From assembly GCF_037126175.1 (NCBI RefSeq), contig NZ_CP146986.1:4411001-4475000 (forward strand): 64,000 nt of DNA, given 5' to 3'. How positions within the stretch are numbered: position 1 is the first letter of the stretch; each line of letters starts with the position of its first letter. This DNA is from Pseudomonas sp. RSB 5.4 (GTDB lineage: Bacteria; Pseudomonadota; Gammaproteobacteria; Pseudomonadales; Pseudomonadaceae). Under the pieces are notes generated by a model, which made no database searches, was not told the origin of the DNA, and saw only the letters and a program-made list of their open reading frames with translations. The position numbers were made by a program, and so were the translations under genes. This document shows, piece after piece, positions 18,147 through 26,890 of the stretch.

Positions 18147-18240
18147 GAAATTAATTCTTTGGGCGGTCTCGAAGGCTCTACATCGGGGCCTTGAGCCAGA
18201 CCACCGAGGCGTATGCACCTTCCGTGGCGAGTAAGCAACC

Positions 18241-18372
18241 TGTGGCGAGGGGACTTGTCCCCGATGGGCTGCGAAGCAGCCCCAAAACCTGATTACCGGT
18301 TCTTTCAGGAAAACCGCGTTTGCTGGATTACGACTGCTGCGCAGCCGATCGGGGATAAATCCCCTCGCCACA
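18241..18372. repeat. REPIN-like element, family 3 (GTGGCGAGGGG type)
   Basis: Outer arms TGTGGCGAGGGG and CCCCTCGCCACA face each other. Inner matching segments CCCCGATGGGCTGCG and CGCAGCCGATCGGGG lie between them, with about 65 nt of spacer. Related elements in this window are at 42960-43091 and 61321-61452. It sits in the 333-nt gap between sfa2 and the small lipoprotein; apart from the adjoining hairpin I see nothing else there. Confidence 0.8.
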
Positions 18373-18423
18373 GAGAAGCCCTTCAAGACAGGAGTTGTGC
18401 AAACGGCAAGAGCCAGGTTCAGA

Positions 18424-19944
18424 TCAACCATCGAAGTCACCCAGATTGATATTCAGGCGCCCGAGGCGGTAGAGCAGCGTGCGGCGCGGCAGGCCCAGTT
18501 CGCGGGCAGCGAGGGTCTGGTTGCCGTCGTTCTTGCGCAGGCAGTCGAGCAACAAAGTGCGTTCGACTTTTTCCAGGCGTTCGCGCAGGTTCAGGCCGCT
18601 GTGGTCTTCGGGCATCGGCTCCATGCGCAGGGAGAAATGCTCGGCCAGCAATTCGCCGCCCTCGCACAACAGCACCGCGCGCTCGACCAATGCCTTGAGT
18701 TCCCGCACGTTGCCGGGGAAGGTGTAACCGGACAGGTGCTCAAGCGCCGCGTCGGACCAACGCACCGGGTCGCGCTGCAGGTAAGCGCAGGCCTTGTCGG
18801 CGAAGTGCCGGGCCAGATCGAGGATGTCGCCTTCGCGCTGACGCAGGGCCGGCAGTTCGATCGGGAACTGTGCCAGGCGGTAGTACAGGTCCTCGCGGAA
18901 CTTGCCTTCGCTGACCAGCACCGCCAGGTCGCGGTGCGTCGCGGCGATGATGCGCACGTCGATCTTGTGCGTGTCGTTGGAACCCAGCGGGCGGATCTCG
19001 CCTTCCTGCAACACCCGCAGAATCTTCGCCTGCAGCGACAGCGGCATGTCACCGATTTCATCGAGCAACAAGGTGCCGCCGTTGGCCGCATCGAACAGTC
19101 CGGCACGGTCGCGATCAGCGCCAGTGAAGGCGCCCTTGCGGTAGCCGAACAGCTCGCTTTCCAGCAGGTTTTCCGGGAACGCCGCGCAGTTCTGCACGAT
19201 GAACGCCTGGGAGCGACGGGGACCGCAATCGTGAATCGCCCGCGCCACCACTTCCTTGCCGGTGCCGGTCTCGCCGCGCAACAGCACGGTGTACGGGCTG
19301 TGCAGGACTTTGCTGATCAGCGAGTGGGTCTGGCGCATCGCCGCGCTTTTGCCGATCAGGCCATAGCCGTTGAGACTCGGCACGCTACGACTCACTGGCG
19401 TCTCGACCCCGACCGGCTGACGCAGGCGTTGCAGCAAGTGCAACTGACCGAGGACAAACGAGCCGAGCTGGCCGAGGGAATCGGCAAAACCCTGCAGATC
19501 GACGTGACGGCGACTGGCGCACAGCAGCAGGCCTTCTACCGCCTTCTGCTGATTGACCAGCGGCACGCACAGCAGCGATTGCCAGGCACCGGCGGTGGCC
19601 GGCAGGAAACTGGTTTCGTGCAGGCTGGCACCCAGATCATCCAGGCACACCACGCGGTTCTGGCACAGAGCGAATTGCAGCAGTTGCTCACCGTTGTAGT
19701 CCGCCGGCAGGCTGGTGGCGGCGCGCGGTTGCAGCGCGCCGTCGAGGCATTCAGCGTTCATCCCCAGGCAGGTGTGGGTGGCGTCGAGCAGGTACAGCTG
19801 GGTCAGTTCGCAACCGCTCAGCTCGGCCAGACCACGCACGAAGTCACCCAGCAGCGCAGCACCGTCCGCCGCGCGCGACAGGCTGGCGAACTGCGCCAGC
19901 AAGGCTTCGGCATAGACCAGTGGCTGCGGCACTTGAGTGAACAT
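18424..19944 (-). CDS. sfa2: sigma-54-dependent transcriptional activator Sfa (T6SS-linked)
   Basis: This 506-residue bacterial enhancer-binding protein has an N-terminal GAF-like sensor (about residues 15-165), a central AAA+ domain with Walker A GETGTGKE and sigma-54-contacting GAFTGA loop, Walker B LLLDEIG, and a C-terminal Fis-type helix-turn-helix (NQTLAARELGLPRRTLLYR). It should activate RpoN-dependent promoters. The intact GAFTGA loop indicates a working activator. The start at ATG 19944 has GAGG upstream, overlapping the tssH stop region. It occupies the position of sfa2 in P. aeruginosa HSI-II. I could not find a convincing -24/-12 promoter in the cluster by eye. Confidence 0.93.
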   Translation of the reverse strand: MFTQVPQPLVYAEALLAQFASLSRAADGAALLGDFVRGLAELSGCELTQLYLLDATHTCLGMNAECLDGALQPRAATSLPADYNGEQLLQFALCQNRVVCLDDLGASLHETSFLPATAGAWQSLLCVPLVNQQKAVEGLLLCASRRHVDLQGFADSLGQLGSFVLGQLHLLQRLRQPVGVETPVSRSVPSLNGYGLIGKSAAMRQTHSLISKVLHSPYTVLLRGETGTGKEVVARAIHDCGPRRSQAFIVQNCAAFPENLLESELFGYRKGAFTGADRDRAGLFDAANGGTLLLDEIGDMPLSLQAKILRVLQEGEIRPLGSNDTHKIDVRIIAATHRDLAVLVSEGKFREDLYYRLAQFPIELPALRQREGDILDLARHFADKACAYLQRDPVRWSDAALEHLSGYTFPGNVRELKALVERAVLLCEGGELLAEHFSLRMEPMPEDHSGLNLRERLEKVERTLLLDCLRKNDGNQTLAARELGLPRRTLLYRLGRLNINLGDFDG

Positions 19945-19954
19945 CACACCCACC

Positions 19955-22612
19955 TCAGGCGAACTCGCACGTCACGCTGGCGTTGCCGTCGAGCGTGGCA
20001 TGCACACGCTTGAGGCTTTCACCGGTGGCCATCGCATCGAGCAAGCGGTCGGCCACCAGCGGCAGCACGTGCTGGTCGAGCAGATGGTCGATCAGGCGCG
20101 CGCCGCTTTCGCTTTGCGTGCAGCGCTCGGACAGGTGATCGACGAGGTTCTGGCACCAGCTGAAATCCAGCTGACGACGGTTGAGGCGCTCGCCGAGACG
20201 ACCGAGCTTGATCTCGATCAGCTCGCGCAGCACCGGGCCGCCGACCGGGTAGTACGGCACCACTTTCATCCGCGCCAGCAGCGCCGGTTTGAAGTGTTTG
20301 CTCAGCACCGGGCGAATGGTCTCTTCCAGCAACTCGGCGGTCGGGCGGGCGCCGTTTTCGCAGAGGTCGCTGATCTTGTCGCTGCCCAGGTTCGAGGTCA
20401 TCAGGATCAAAGTGTTGCGGAAATCGATTTCGCGACCTTCGCCGTCGTTAGCCACGCCCTTGTCGAAGATTTGGTAGAACAGGTTGAGTACGTCCGGATC
20501 GGCTTTTTCGACTTCATCGAGCAGCACTACCGAGTAAGGCTTCTGCCGCACCGCTTCGGTGAGCATGCCGCCCTCGCCATAACCGACGTAGCCCGGTGGC
20601 GCACCGATCAGACGCGAGACGGTGTGCTTCTCCTGGAACTCGGACATGTTGATGGTGGTGATGAAACGGTCGCCGCCGTACAGCAGGTCAGCGAGGGCCA
20701 GCGCGGTTTCGGTCTTGCCGACGCCGCTCGGGCCGACCAGCAGGAATACGCCGACCGGCGCGTCCGGTTTGTTCAGGCCAGCGGCGGTGGCGCGCATCGA
20801 GCGATCCAGAGCGTGCACGGCTTGTTCCTGACCACGGATGCGCGTGCGCAGGTCGGTGGCGAAACTCGCGACCTTGGCGTTGTGTTCGCGGGCCAGTTGC
20901 GCCAGGGGCACGCCGGTCCAGGCGCTGATCACTTCGGCGACCAGACGCGGGCAGACTTCGAAGCTGACCAGACGCTCCTTGACCTGCGCAGCGGTCAGGG
21001 CGCTGTGGGTCTTATTCAGCTCGGCCTCCAGCGCTTCGACGCTCTGGCCTTCCTCGACCTCGGCAACGAGGGTTTCGATCACCGTGCCTTCGGCGTCTTC
21101 TTCAACGCTGACGGTCGGCTCGACAGCGGCAGCTTCACGGGCCTTGGCCAGTTGCTGACGCAGTTCCAGCAGGCGCTCGGCCAGCTGTTTCTGTTCGGTC
21201 CACAGGCTTTCCAGCGCGACCATTTCGCTTTCGGCTTCGTCCAGTCGCGCTTCCAACGCATCCAGCGCTTCGTGGTCAATCAGCAGACCAGCCTCGGCAT
21301 CGCGGCGCAGAGCCTGACGTTGACGGCCACCTTCGGCCAATTCGCCACGCAGGCGTTCGAGGCTTTCCGGGGCGGCGGCGAGGCTGATGCGCACGCGGGC
21401 ACAGGCGGTGTCGAGCACGTCGACAGCTTTGTCCGGCAGTTGGCGACCGGCCAGATAGCGGGCGGACAACTCGGCAGCGGAGACCACCGCGTCATCCCGC
21501 AGGTAGATGCCGTGGCTCTTCTCGTAGACCTGCGCCAGACCACGGAGAATGGTCACCGCTTCGCTGACAGTCGGCTCATGCAACTGCACCGGCTGGAAAC
21601 GACGGGCCAGCGCCGGGTCCTTCTCGAAGTATTTCTTGTACTCGGCCCAGGTGGTGGCGGCGATGGTGCGCAGTTCGCCACGGGCCAGTGCCGGCTTCAG
21701 CAGGTTGGCCGCGTCGGAACCGCCGGCATTGCCGCCAGCGCCGATCAGGGTGTGGGCTTCGTCGATGAACAGGATGATCGGTTTCGGCGAGGCTTTGACC
21801 TCGTCGATCACGCCTTTGAGACGACGCTCGAATTCACCTTTGACGCTGGCGCCGGCCTGCAGCAGGCCCATGTCCAGCGACAGCAGTTCAACGCCCTTGA
21901 GCACCTGCGGCACTTCACCGGCAGCGATGCGCGAGGCCAGGCCTTCGACGATGGCGGTCTTACCCACGCCAGCCTCGCCGACCACGATCGGGTTGTTCTT
22001 GCGGCGACGGGCAAGGATGTCGACCATCTGCCGGATCGCGCCATCGCGGCACAGCACCGGGTCGAGTTTGCCGTCGCGGGCCTGTTGGGTCAGGTTGTGC
22101 GTGAAGCGCTGCAGCAGCGATTCGCCCTGCGCCGCCGGCTTGCCGTTGGCGGCCGGTTGCTCCTGTTGCGACAGGGCAAATTCCTTCAGGCGATCGATGT
22201 TCAATTTGGCGAGCAGCGGCTGGTAACGGCTGCCGGCGTAGCGCATCGGGTTGCGCAGCAGCGCGAGGATCAACGCGGCGTCTTCGACCTGGGTCTGGCC
22301 CAGTTCGAGGTTGGCCACCAGCAGCGCGTCTTGCAGCCACTGCACCAGTTCCGGGGCAAACACCGGGTTGCGCGAGGCGCTGTGTTCAACGCGAGATTGC
22401 AGCGCGGCGCTCAGTTCACCGGCGTCGACATCGGCATCCTGCAAAGCGCGGGACAGCAAGCCATTCTGACGTTCCAGCAGACCCAGCAGCAGGTCTTCGA
22501 CGAGGATCTTGCTGCCGCCACGGGCCACGCAACGTTCAGCCGAACGCTCCAGATCGCGACGGGTTTCGGCGTCCAGCGCCTGGATGAGTTGTTGCAGGTC
22601 TACGTTGATCAT
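19955..22612 (-). CDS. tssH: T6SS sheath-recycling AAA+ ATPase TssH (ClpV)
   Basis: This 885-residue ClpB-like unfoldase disassembles the contracted TssB/TssC sheath. Two ATPase modules are visible: first Walker A GEAGVGKT (about residue 216) and second GPSGVGKT (about residue 617), each with intact Walker B (LFIDEAHTL and VLLDEVEKA). The N-terminal domain begins MINVDLQQLIQALDAETRR, the typical ClpV N-domain. Length matches ClpV proteins. It lies 11 nt after tssG and is followed by sfa2. Confidence 0.97.
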   Translation of the reverse strand: MINVDLQQLIQALDAETRRDLERSAERCVARGGSKILVEDLLLGLLERQNGLLSRALQDADVDAGELSAALQSRVEHSASRNPVFAPELVQWLQDALLVANLELGQTQVEDAALILALLRNPMRYAGSRYQPLLAKLNIDRLKEFALSQQEQPAANGKPAAQGESLLQRFTHNLTQQARDGKLDPVLCRDGAIRQMVDILARRRKNNPIVVGEAGVGKTAIVEGLASRIAAGEVPQVLKGVELLSLDMGLLQAGASVKGEFERRLKGVIDEVKASPKPIILFIDEAHTLIGAGGNAGGSDAANLLKPALARGELRTIAATTWAEYKKYFEKDPALARRFQPVQLHEPTVSEAVTILRGLAQVYEKSHGIYLRDDAVVSAAELSARYLAGRQLPDKAVDVLDTACARVRISLAAAPESLERLRGELAEGGRQRQALRRDAEAGLLIDHEALDALEARLDEAESEMVALESLWTEQKQLAERLLELRQQLAKAREAAAVEPTVSVEEDAEGTVIETLVAEVEEGQSVEALEAELNKTHSALTAAQVKERLVSFEVCPRLVAEVISAWTGVPLAQLAREHNAKVASFATDLRTRIRGQEQAVHALDRSMRATAAGLNKPDAPVGVFLLVGPSGVGKTETALALADLLYGGDRFITTINMSEFQEKHTVSRLIGAPPGYVGYGEGGMLTEAVRQKPYSVVLLDEVEKADPDVLNLFYQIFDKGVANDGEGREIDFRNTLILMTSNLGSDKISDLCENGARPTAELLEETIRPVLSKHFKPALLARMKVVPYYPVGGPVLRELIEIKLGRLGERLNRRQLDFSWCQNLVDHLSERCTQSESGARLIDHLLDQHVLPLVADRLLDAMATGESLKRVHATLDGNASVTCEFA

Positions 22613-22623
22613 GGCTCACGTCC

Positions 22624-23631
22624 TTAATGAATTTTGCTGCCCAGGGTGACCACGCCGTCTGCCTTTTCGCAGCCCAGCCAACTGGTCCACCCCAGGCGAC
22701 AGTCGTTCTTCTCACCAATGCGCAGTTCGCGGATTTCTTCCGGGCGCAGCACCAGGCGAATGTCGTAATCGAGCGGGTCACGCAAGGTGAACCGCACCAG
22801 CGCGCACAGCGGCTGGTAACCGAAACCGATCGGCAGGAATTCGTGGAATCGCTCCCAGTCGAGTTCGGTGATGTGAATGCGGAATTTGCCGCTGCGGTCG
22901 CGCACCTGTTCGCCCAGCACCAGGTCTTCACCGAGCAGGCTGTTGGCACGGCCGAGGCGGTTGCGCTGCTCGTCGAGGATCTCCACGCGGCGCTCGATGC
23001 ACTGCTCGATGACCAGGTCTTCGTGCTTGAAGTAGTAACGCAGCACGGCTTCGATCAGCGCCGCGGAGTGCGCGCGCAAGCTGAGCAAACCGAGGTACGG
23101 CAGCAGGCGTTTCCAGTTCAGTTCCTTGGCCTTGCGGATCTCGTCTCCACCCAGACCGATCAGCGCGAACAGCTGCGAGGAGAACGGGTCGATCGCGCCA
23201 CTCTGGAAGCTGGCGCGATAGCGGTACTTGCGCCAGATCGGCAGCATCAGTCGTTGCAGGCGATGGTGGAACAGGTCGAGGAAGTTGCGCGTCGGGTTGC
23301 CGTCCTCGCTGTCGCCCAAGGCCTGTTCGCCGTAGAACGCCGGCAGCGGCGAACCGGAGCCGACCAGCCCGATCAGGTTGAAACGCATGCGTGCGCGCAT
23401 CTGCCCGTGCTCTTCGAAAAACTCCACGCGATCGACGTCGCTGCGCGGAAAGCCCAGGCTCGGGTTGGCCTGAAACTCCACCTGATCGTACAAATCGTCT
23501 TCGCTGAGGTACGGGTGCGCCTCGCGCAGCCGGTCGATCACCAGCAGCACGGCCTGAAACAGCGAGTACTCGCGTATTACCTTGGTCAGCCCGCTTAAAG
23601 CAGGGGCTGCAGGCCCATACGTGGTGTCCAT
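22624..23631 (-). CDS. tssG: T6SS baseplate protein TssG
   Basis: This 335-residue protein is a baseplate wedge subunit that forms a complex with TssF, TssE and TssK. The sequence has the family features FQANPSLGFPRSDV near the start and FFHHRL-type helices (FLDLFHHRLQRLMLPIWRKYRY) in the middle. Its ATG lies inside the end of tssF, overlapping by 37 nt, so the two are co-translated. Confidence 0.96.
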   Translation of the reverse strand: MDTTYGPAAPALSGLTKVIREYSLFQAVLLVIDRLREAHPYLSEDDLYDQVEFQANPSLGFPRSDVDRVEFFEEHGQMRARMRFNLIGLVGSGSPLPAFYGEQALGDSEDGNPTRNFLDLFHHRLQRLMLPIWRKYRYRASFQSGAIDPFSSQLFALIGLGGDEIRKAKELNWKRLLPYLGLLSLRAHSAALIEAVLRYYFKHEDLVIEQCIERRVEILDEQRNRLGRANSLLGEDLVLGEQVRDRSGKFRIHITELDWERFHEFLPIGFGYQPLCALVRFTLRDPLDYDIRLVLRPEEIRELRIGEKNDCRLGWTSWLGCEKADGVVTLGSKIH

Positions 23632-25382
23632 TGGTACACCTCTCCCTGTGTGCTTTTTACCCGCAGCTCGTGGTACGAATTGAGACTGGCGTAAAGCGCG
23701 AAAAACTCGTTAAGAACCGAAGCGAAAACGAACAGGTCGCCTTCGCCGATATATCCTTCCGGGTCGATGGTCAGCTCGGTGCGCAGACCGCGCACCGGCA
23801 AGCCACGGTGCAGCCGGTCGACGTGATGGTGCTTGATGTGCTTGAGGCCGCCGAGCAGGCGTTTGCTGACCTTCTCCGCGTGCTGGTCGTAGTAGCGCGG
23901 CAGGTCGTAGGTTTCGAGAATCACCTTCAACGCATTGACGTCGGCCAGCGACAGATAGTTGAGCGACATGTTGCTGATCAGCTTCCACAGGAAGTCACGG
24001 TTCAGCGGCGGCGCGAAACTCGAAGTGGCCGGGGTGATGTTGCGGAAACTCAAGAACTCCGGGGTCTCTTCGCAGGCCATGCAGATGTCGCCGAGCTTGA
24101 GCTTGCGCGGCAGGTTCTGGTTGGTGCACATCAGCTCGATCGACAGGGTTTCGTGGGCTTCGGTGTGGCGGATACCGAAGCTCAGGTAGGTGTCGAGGCC
24201 GTCGTGCAGCAACGATGAACGCTGGCGGATGCTGTAATGCGGACGGCTGTTGGGCACGTCGAAACTCGGGTCATGCTCGAAGGATTCGAACGGCACGTAC
24301 TCCTGATAACCGAGGCCGCCGGGTTTCCAGCCGGTCACGGTTTCCACCGAGAACACGCCGCAGTTTTCCAGATCGTATTCCGCCGGCAGCAGCAGGTATT
24401 CATCCTGTTTGCCATCGAGGCGGATCGGCAAGGCGTCGTGCGCGAACAGGTTGGCAATCGGCGTGCAGAACAGCTTCACGTTATCCAGCGTCGGACGCAT
24501 GCGCATGATCCCGCTCTTGCGGATATCGAAGCGCAACTCCAGGCCGCGCATCTGCTTGAGAGTGTCTTCCGGCAGCGCCTTGAGGATGTCCAGACCGTTG
24601 ACGTCGACGAACAGGAACTTGTCCTGGAAGGCGAAGTATTCCTGCAGGTAGCGATAGCCACGGAAAGTGTTCAGCGGATACGGGATCAACGCTTCTTCTT
24701 CGGCAAAGCCCACTGGCTTGACCCGGTCACCCGGAATCTTGAACGCCATCGGCTTGCCGGCCACGCCATCGATTGGCTTGCCAGCGCCGTCGAGCGGGAT
24801 CAGCTCAATGCCTTCCAGGTTGCGCAGCAGGCTCAGGTAGAGCATCTGGCTGATGTAGCGTTCGCCGGCAAAGTGCAGGCGCAGTTTGCTCAGCTCCAGC
24901 TCACCGAGGTGGCCGTCGGCGCTCATTTCCAGACGCAGGCTGAGCAGCGAACCGTCGCCCTTCACCGAGTAGTTCAGCGCGGCCAGATCCAGAGGCAGCA
25001 CTTCGGTCGGGTAGCAGGTGCGGAAACGGCAACGCACGTCTTCGATCGGTTTGCTTTCAATCGGGGTATCGCGCTCGACCAACAGCGCCGGCCCGGAACG
25101 CTTCAACGGATCGAACTGCAAAATGCTGAACGCCGGCAGCGGGCGCATGTAGTTCGGCCACAACAACTGCATCAGCGAATGGCTGAGTTCCGGCAGCTCG
25201 TCATCGAGCTTCTGCCGCAGCCGCCCGGTGAGGAACGCAAAGCCTTCCAGCAACCGCTCCACATCCGGATCCCGCCCGGCCTGGCCCAGGAACGGCGCCA
25301 ACGCCGGACTACGCTCGGCGAAACGGCGACCGAGTTGGCGCAGTGCGGTGAGTTCGCTTTGGTAGTAGTGGTTAAAGGACAC
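23595..25382 (-). CDS. tssF: T6SS baseplate protein TssF
   Basis: The 595-residue baseplate wedge protein starts MSFNHYYQSELTALRQLG and contains family motifs such as GRDPDVERLLEGFAFLTGR and LLWPNYMRPLPAFSILQF. Length is normal. It overlaps tssG by 37 nt. Upstream, where tssE would directly precede it in P. aeruginosa HSI-II, a 2.9-kb effector module has been inserted; tssF starts 27 nt after the last gene of that insertion. Confidence 0.96.
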   Translation of the reverse strand: MSFNHYYQSELTALRQLGRRFAERSPALAPFLGQAGRDPDVERLLEGFAFLTGRLRQKLDDELPELSHSLMQLLWPNYMRPLPAFSILQFDPLKRSGPALLVERDTPIESKPIEDVRCRFRTCYPTEVLPLDLAALNYSVKGDGSLLSLRLEMSADGHLGELELSKLRLHFAGERYISQMLYLSLLRNLEGIELIPLDGAGKPIDGVAGKPMAFKIPGDRVKPVGFAEEEALIPYPLNTFRGYRYLQEYFAFQDKFLFVDVNGLDILKALPEDTLKQMRGLELRFDIRKSGIMRMRPTLDNVKLFCTPIANLFAHDALPIRLDGKQDEYLLLPAEYDLENCGVFSVETVTGWKPGGLGYQEYVPFESFEHDPSFDVPNSRPHYSIRQRSSLLHDGLDTYLSFGIRHTEAHETLSIELMCTNQNLPRKLKLGDICMACEETPEFLSFRNITPATSSFAPPLNRDFLWKLISNMSLNYLSLADVNALKVILETYDLPRYYDQHAEKVSKRLLGGLKHIKHHHVDRLHRGLPVRGLRTELTIDPEGYIGEGDLFVFASVLNEFFALYASLNSYHELRVKSTQGEVYQWTPRMGLQPLL

Positions 25383-25409
25383 GGGTTACCTGCCTGGTAG
25401 TGGAACTCA

Positions 25410-25862
25410 TCAAAAAAATATCCTGTAGAGCGCGACCGTCACGCCGGCACAGACATAACCGCCAATCAGCAGGAACGGCACAATCGTGATCCAGCCGTAC
25501 GCCATGTAGGCATCACTGAGCTGACCGACGACCAGACTGAGCAAGCCATACAGCATCCACGGCACGGCATAGAACGGGATGAACTTCACCGGCGCCAACC
25601 AAACCATTCGCAATGCCTGCTGCTCGTTCCGGCGCTGCGCCGATCGGGACATCCACAGCGAGAAACCAAGAAGCCCGGGGATTCCCCACCACAACAGGTA
25701 CTGCCAATAAATCCCGGACGACTCGGGCGTTAAATACTCGCCATTCCACTGGTCATAGGAAGTAAACGCCAACACCGCCAGCAGTGGCAGCCACAATGCA
25801 GCCATGAAGAAGCTGAGTTGCGCGCGACTGAGGACGAGCATCTCGCTTGATGAGTCGGTCAT
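25410..25862 (-). CDS. small polytopic membrane protein of unknown function in the PAAR-effector insertion
   Basis: The 150-residue protein has about four hydrophobic segments, at residues 14-33, 50-65, 83-105 and 115-145, and few charged residues. I do not recognise a family. The ATG at 25862 overlaps the stop of the preceding small gene by 4 nt; the longer open frame upstream has no support. It lies between the putative immunity lipoproteins and tssF, so it may belong to the effector-immunity cassette, perhaps as additional inner-membrane protection. That role is only a guess from position. Confidence 0.6.
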   Translation of the reverse strand: MTDSSSEMLVLSRAQLSFFMAALWLPLLAVLAFTSYDQWNGEYLTPESSGIYWQYLLWWGIPGLLGFSLWMSRSAQRRNEQQALRMVWLAPVKFIPFYAVPWMLYGLLSLVVGQLSDAYMAYGWITIVPFLLIGGYVCAGVTVALYRIFF

Positions 25863-26080
25863 CGGCGAACCTCCACAGCGTGATCCGGCGCTTCGTGCTT
25901 GGTAATCTCGACGAACACCCCGCCATCCTCGGCTCCAACCCACAGCGCGTTGGGATGCGCGAACAGCTTTGGTTCGGTCGAGCTTTGCATTCGCACCAGC
26001 AGCGTCAAGCCGACCACAATCGTCAGCAAACCGACCGAGCCGAGAAAAGCGATGAGACATTGCCAGGCTTTGAGTTTCAT
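25859..26080 (-). CDS. small single-pass membrane protein of unknown function
   Basis: The 73-residue product starts MKLKAWQCLIAFLGSVGLL and has one hydrophobic segment (residues 7-29), then a short exported or cytoplasmic tail containing VEITKHEAPDHAVEVRR. I start at ATG 26080, which has GGTGGG upstream; an in-frame GTG at 26089 is possible. It overlaps the next gene by 4 nt and lies 22 nt after the second immunity-like lipoprotein. No function can be assigned. Confidence 0.6.
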   Translation of the reverse strand: MKLKAWQCLIAFLGSVGLLTIVVGLTLLVRMQSSTEPKLFAHPNALWVGAEDGGVFVEITKHEAPDHAVEVRR

Positions 26081-26102
26081 CGAGCCCACCCGAACAAATG
26101 CT

Positions 26103-26510
26103 TCATGGGCAGAAAGCCCCGGTATCGACCGTCCAGGAACGGACCGCTTTTTCTTCAGTTTTTTCGATGCTCGCTACTGCATTTCGCAAGGTCTGCGCGT
26201 CGATGGACTTAGTCGCGTTCTGGCTTTTGATCGACAGGCTGTACTGGTCGCTGATCTGACCGGATACGTCTTCACCGAATGACTGGTAGTTGCCGATGGA
26301 ACTGCGCTGGTTCGGGTTTAACGTGAAACTGCGTGGCTGATCGGCATAGTTGGAGTCGTTCGCCAGCGTCAGCTCCAGTGGTACTCCACAAGTGTTCAGC
26401 AGATAAACATCATTGCGATAGACCTGCTGCGCAGCGCATGCAGTCAGCGAAAAGAAGTACGCGAAGAAACTTACCCATCTCATCATCAAAATCGTCTTTG
26501 GCAGTTTCAT
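26103..26510 (-). CDS. putative immunity lipoprotein, paralogue 2
   Basis: The 135-residue precursor has a lipobox SLTAC. Its mature start, CAAQQVYRNDVYLLNTCG, closely parallels the neighbouring paralogue (CAAQQVYNNHVYMENRCG), and both end with a Trp-Thr segment and a final Cys-Pro. The ATG at 26510 overlaps the upstream paralogue by 4 nt, which sets the start. Because both lipoproteins follow a PAAR protein with a zinc-protease domain, I infer that they protect the periplasm from it. The two copies differ enough that one may have shifted specificity. Confidence 0.75.
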   Translation of the reverse strand: MKLPKTILMMRWVSFFAYFFSLTACAAQQVYRNDVYLLNTCGVPLELTLANDSNYADQPRSFTLNPNQRSSIGNYQSFGEDVSGQISDQYSLSIKSQNATKSIDAQTLRNAVASIEKTEEKAVRSWTVDTGAFCP

Positions 26511-26890
26511 GGACAAACCGATGCCTCGCTGATTGTCCACTCGCGCTGCGTGCCTTCAGTGACTTTCTCGACGGCAGCCAGGTGTTGTTTCAACTGAGCG
26601 GCGTCCAGGGTCTTGCTACCCGCGGCATCGTGGAGGGTCAGCTGATAATTGCTCGGGATCTGTTCGATCACGTCTTCACCGTAAGAAGCAAAACTCGCCA
26701 CAAGCGCGCGTGCGCCTGCTGCAACGTTAAGGTTGCGCTCCAGTGAATGCATGTTCGAGCTGTTGGAGACCTTGATTTCCAGTGGCTGGCCACAACGGTT
26801 TTCCATGTACACATGGTTGTTGTAGACCTGCTGCGCGGCGCAGCCGTACAGGGAGACAAACAGCAGGATGAAACCGGCGAACCTAGTCAT
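26507..26890 (-). CDS. putative immunity lipoprotein, paralogue 1
   Basis: The 127-residue lipoprotein precursor (MTRFAGFILLFVSLYGC, Cys17) starts at ATG 26890, overlapping the last 8 nt of the PAAR-effector gene, a strong sign of translational coupling. It shares its Cys-Ala-Ala-Gln-Gln-Val-Tyr start, internal YGEDV motif and C-terminal Cys-Pro with the next gene, so the pair arose by tandem duplication. Export to the periplasmic face of a membrane suits immunity to an enzyme acting in the periplasm. I do not know the family name. Confidence 0.78.
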   Translation of the reverse strand: MTRFAGFILLFVSLYGCAAQQVYNNHVYMENRCGQPLEIKVSNSSNMHSLERNLNVAAGARALVASFASYGEDVIEQIPSNYQLTLHDAAGSKTLDAAQLKQHLAAVEKVTEGTQREWTISEASVCP

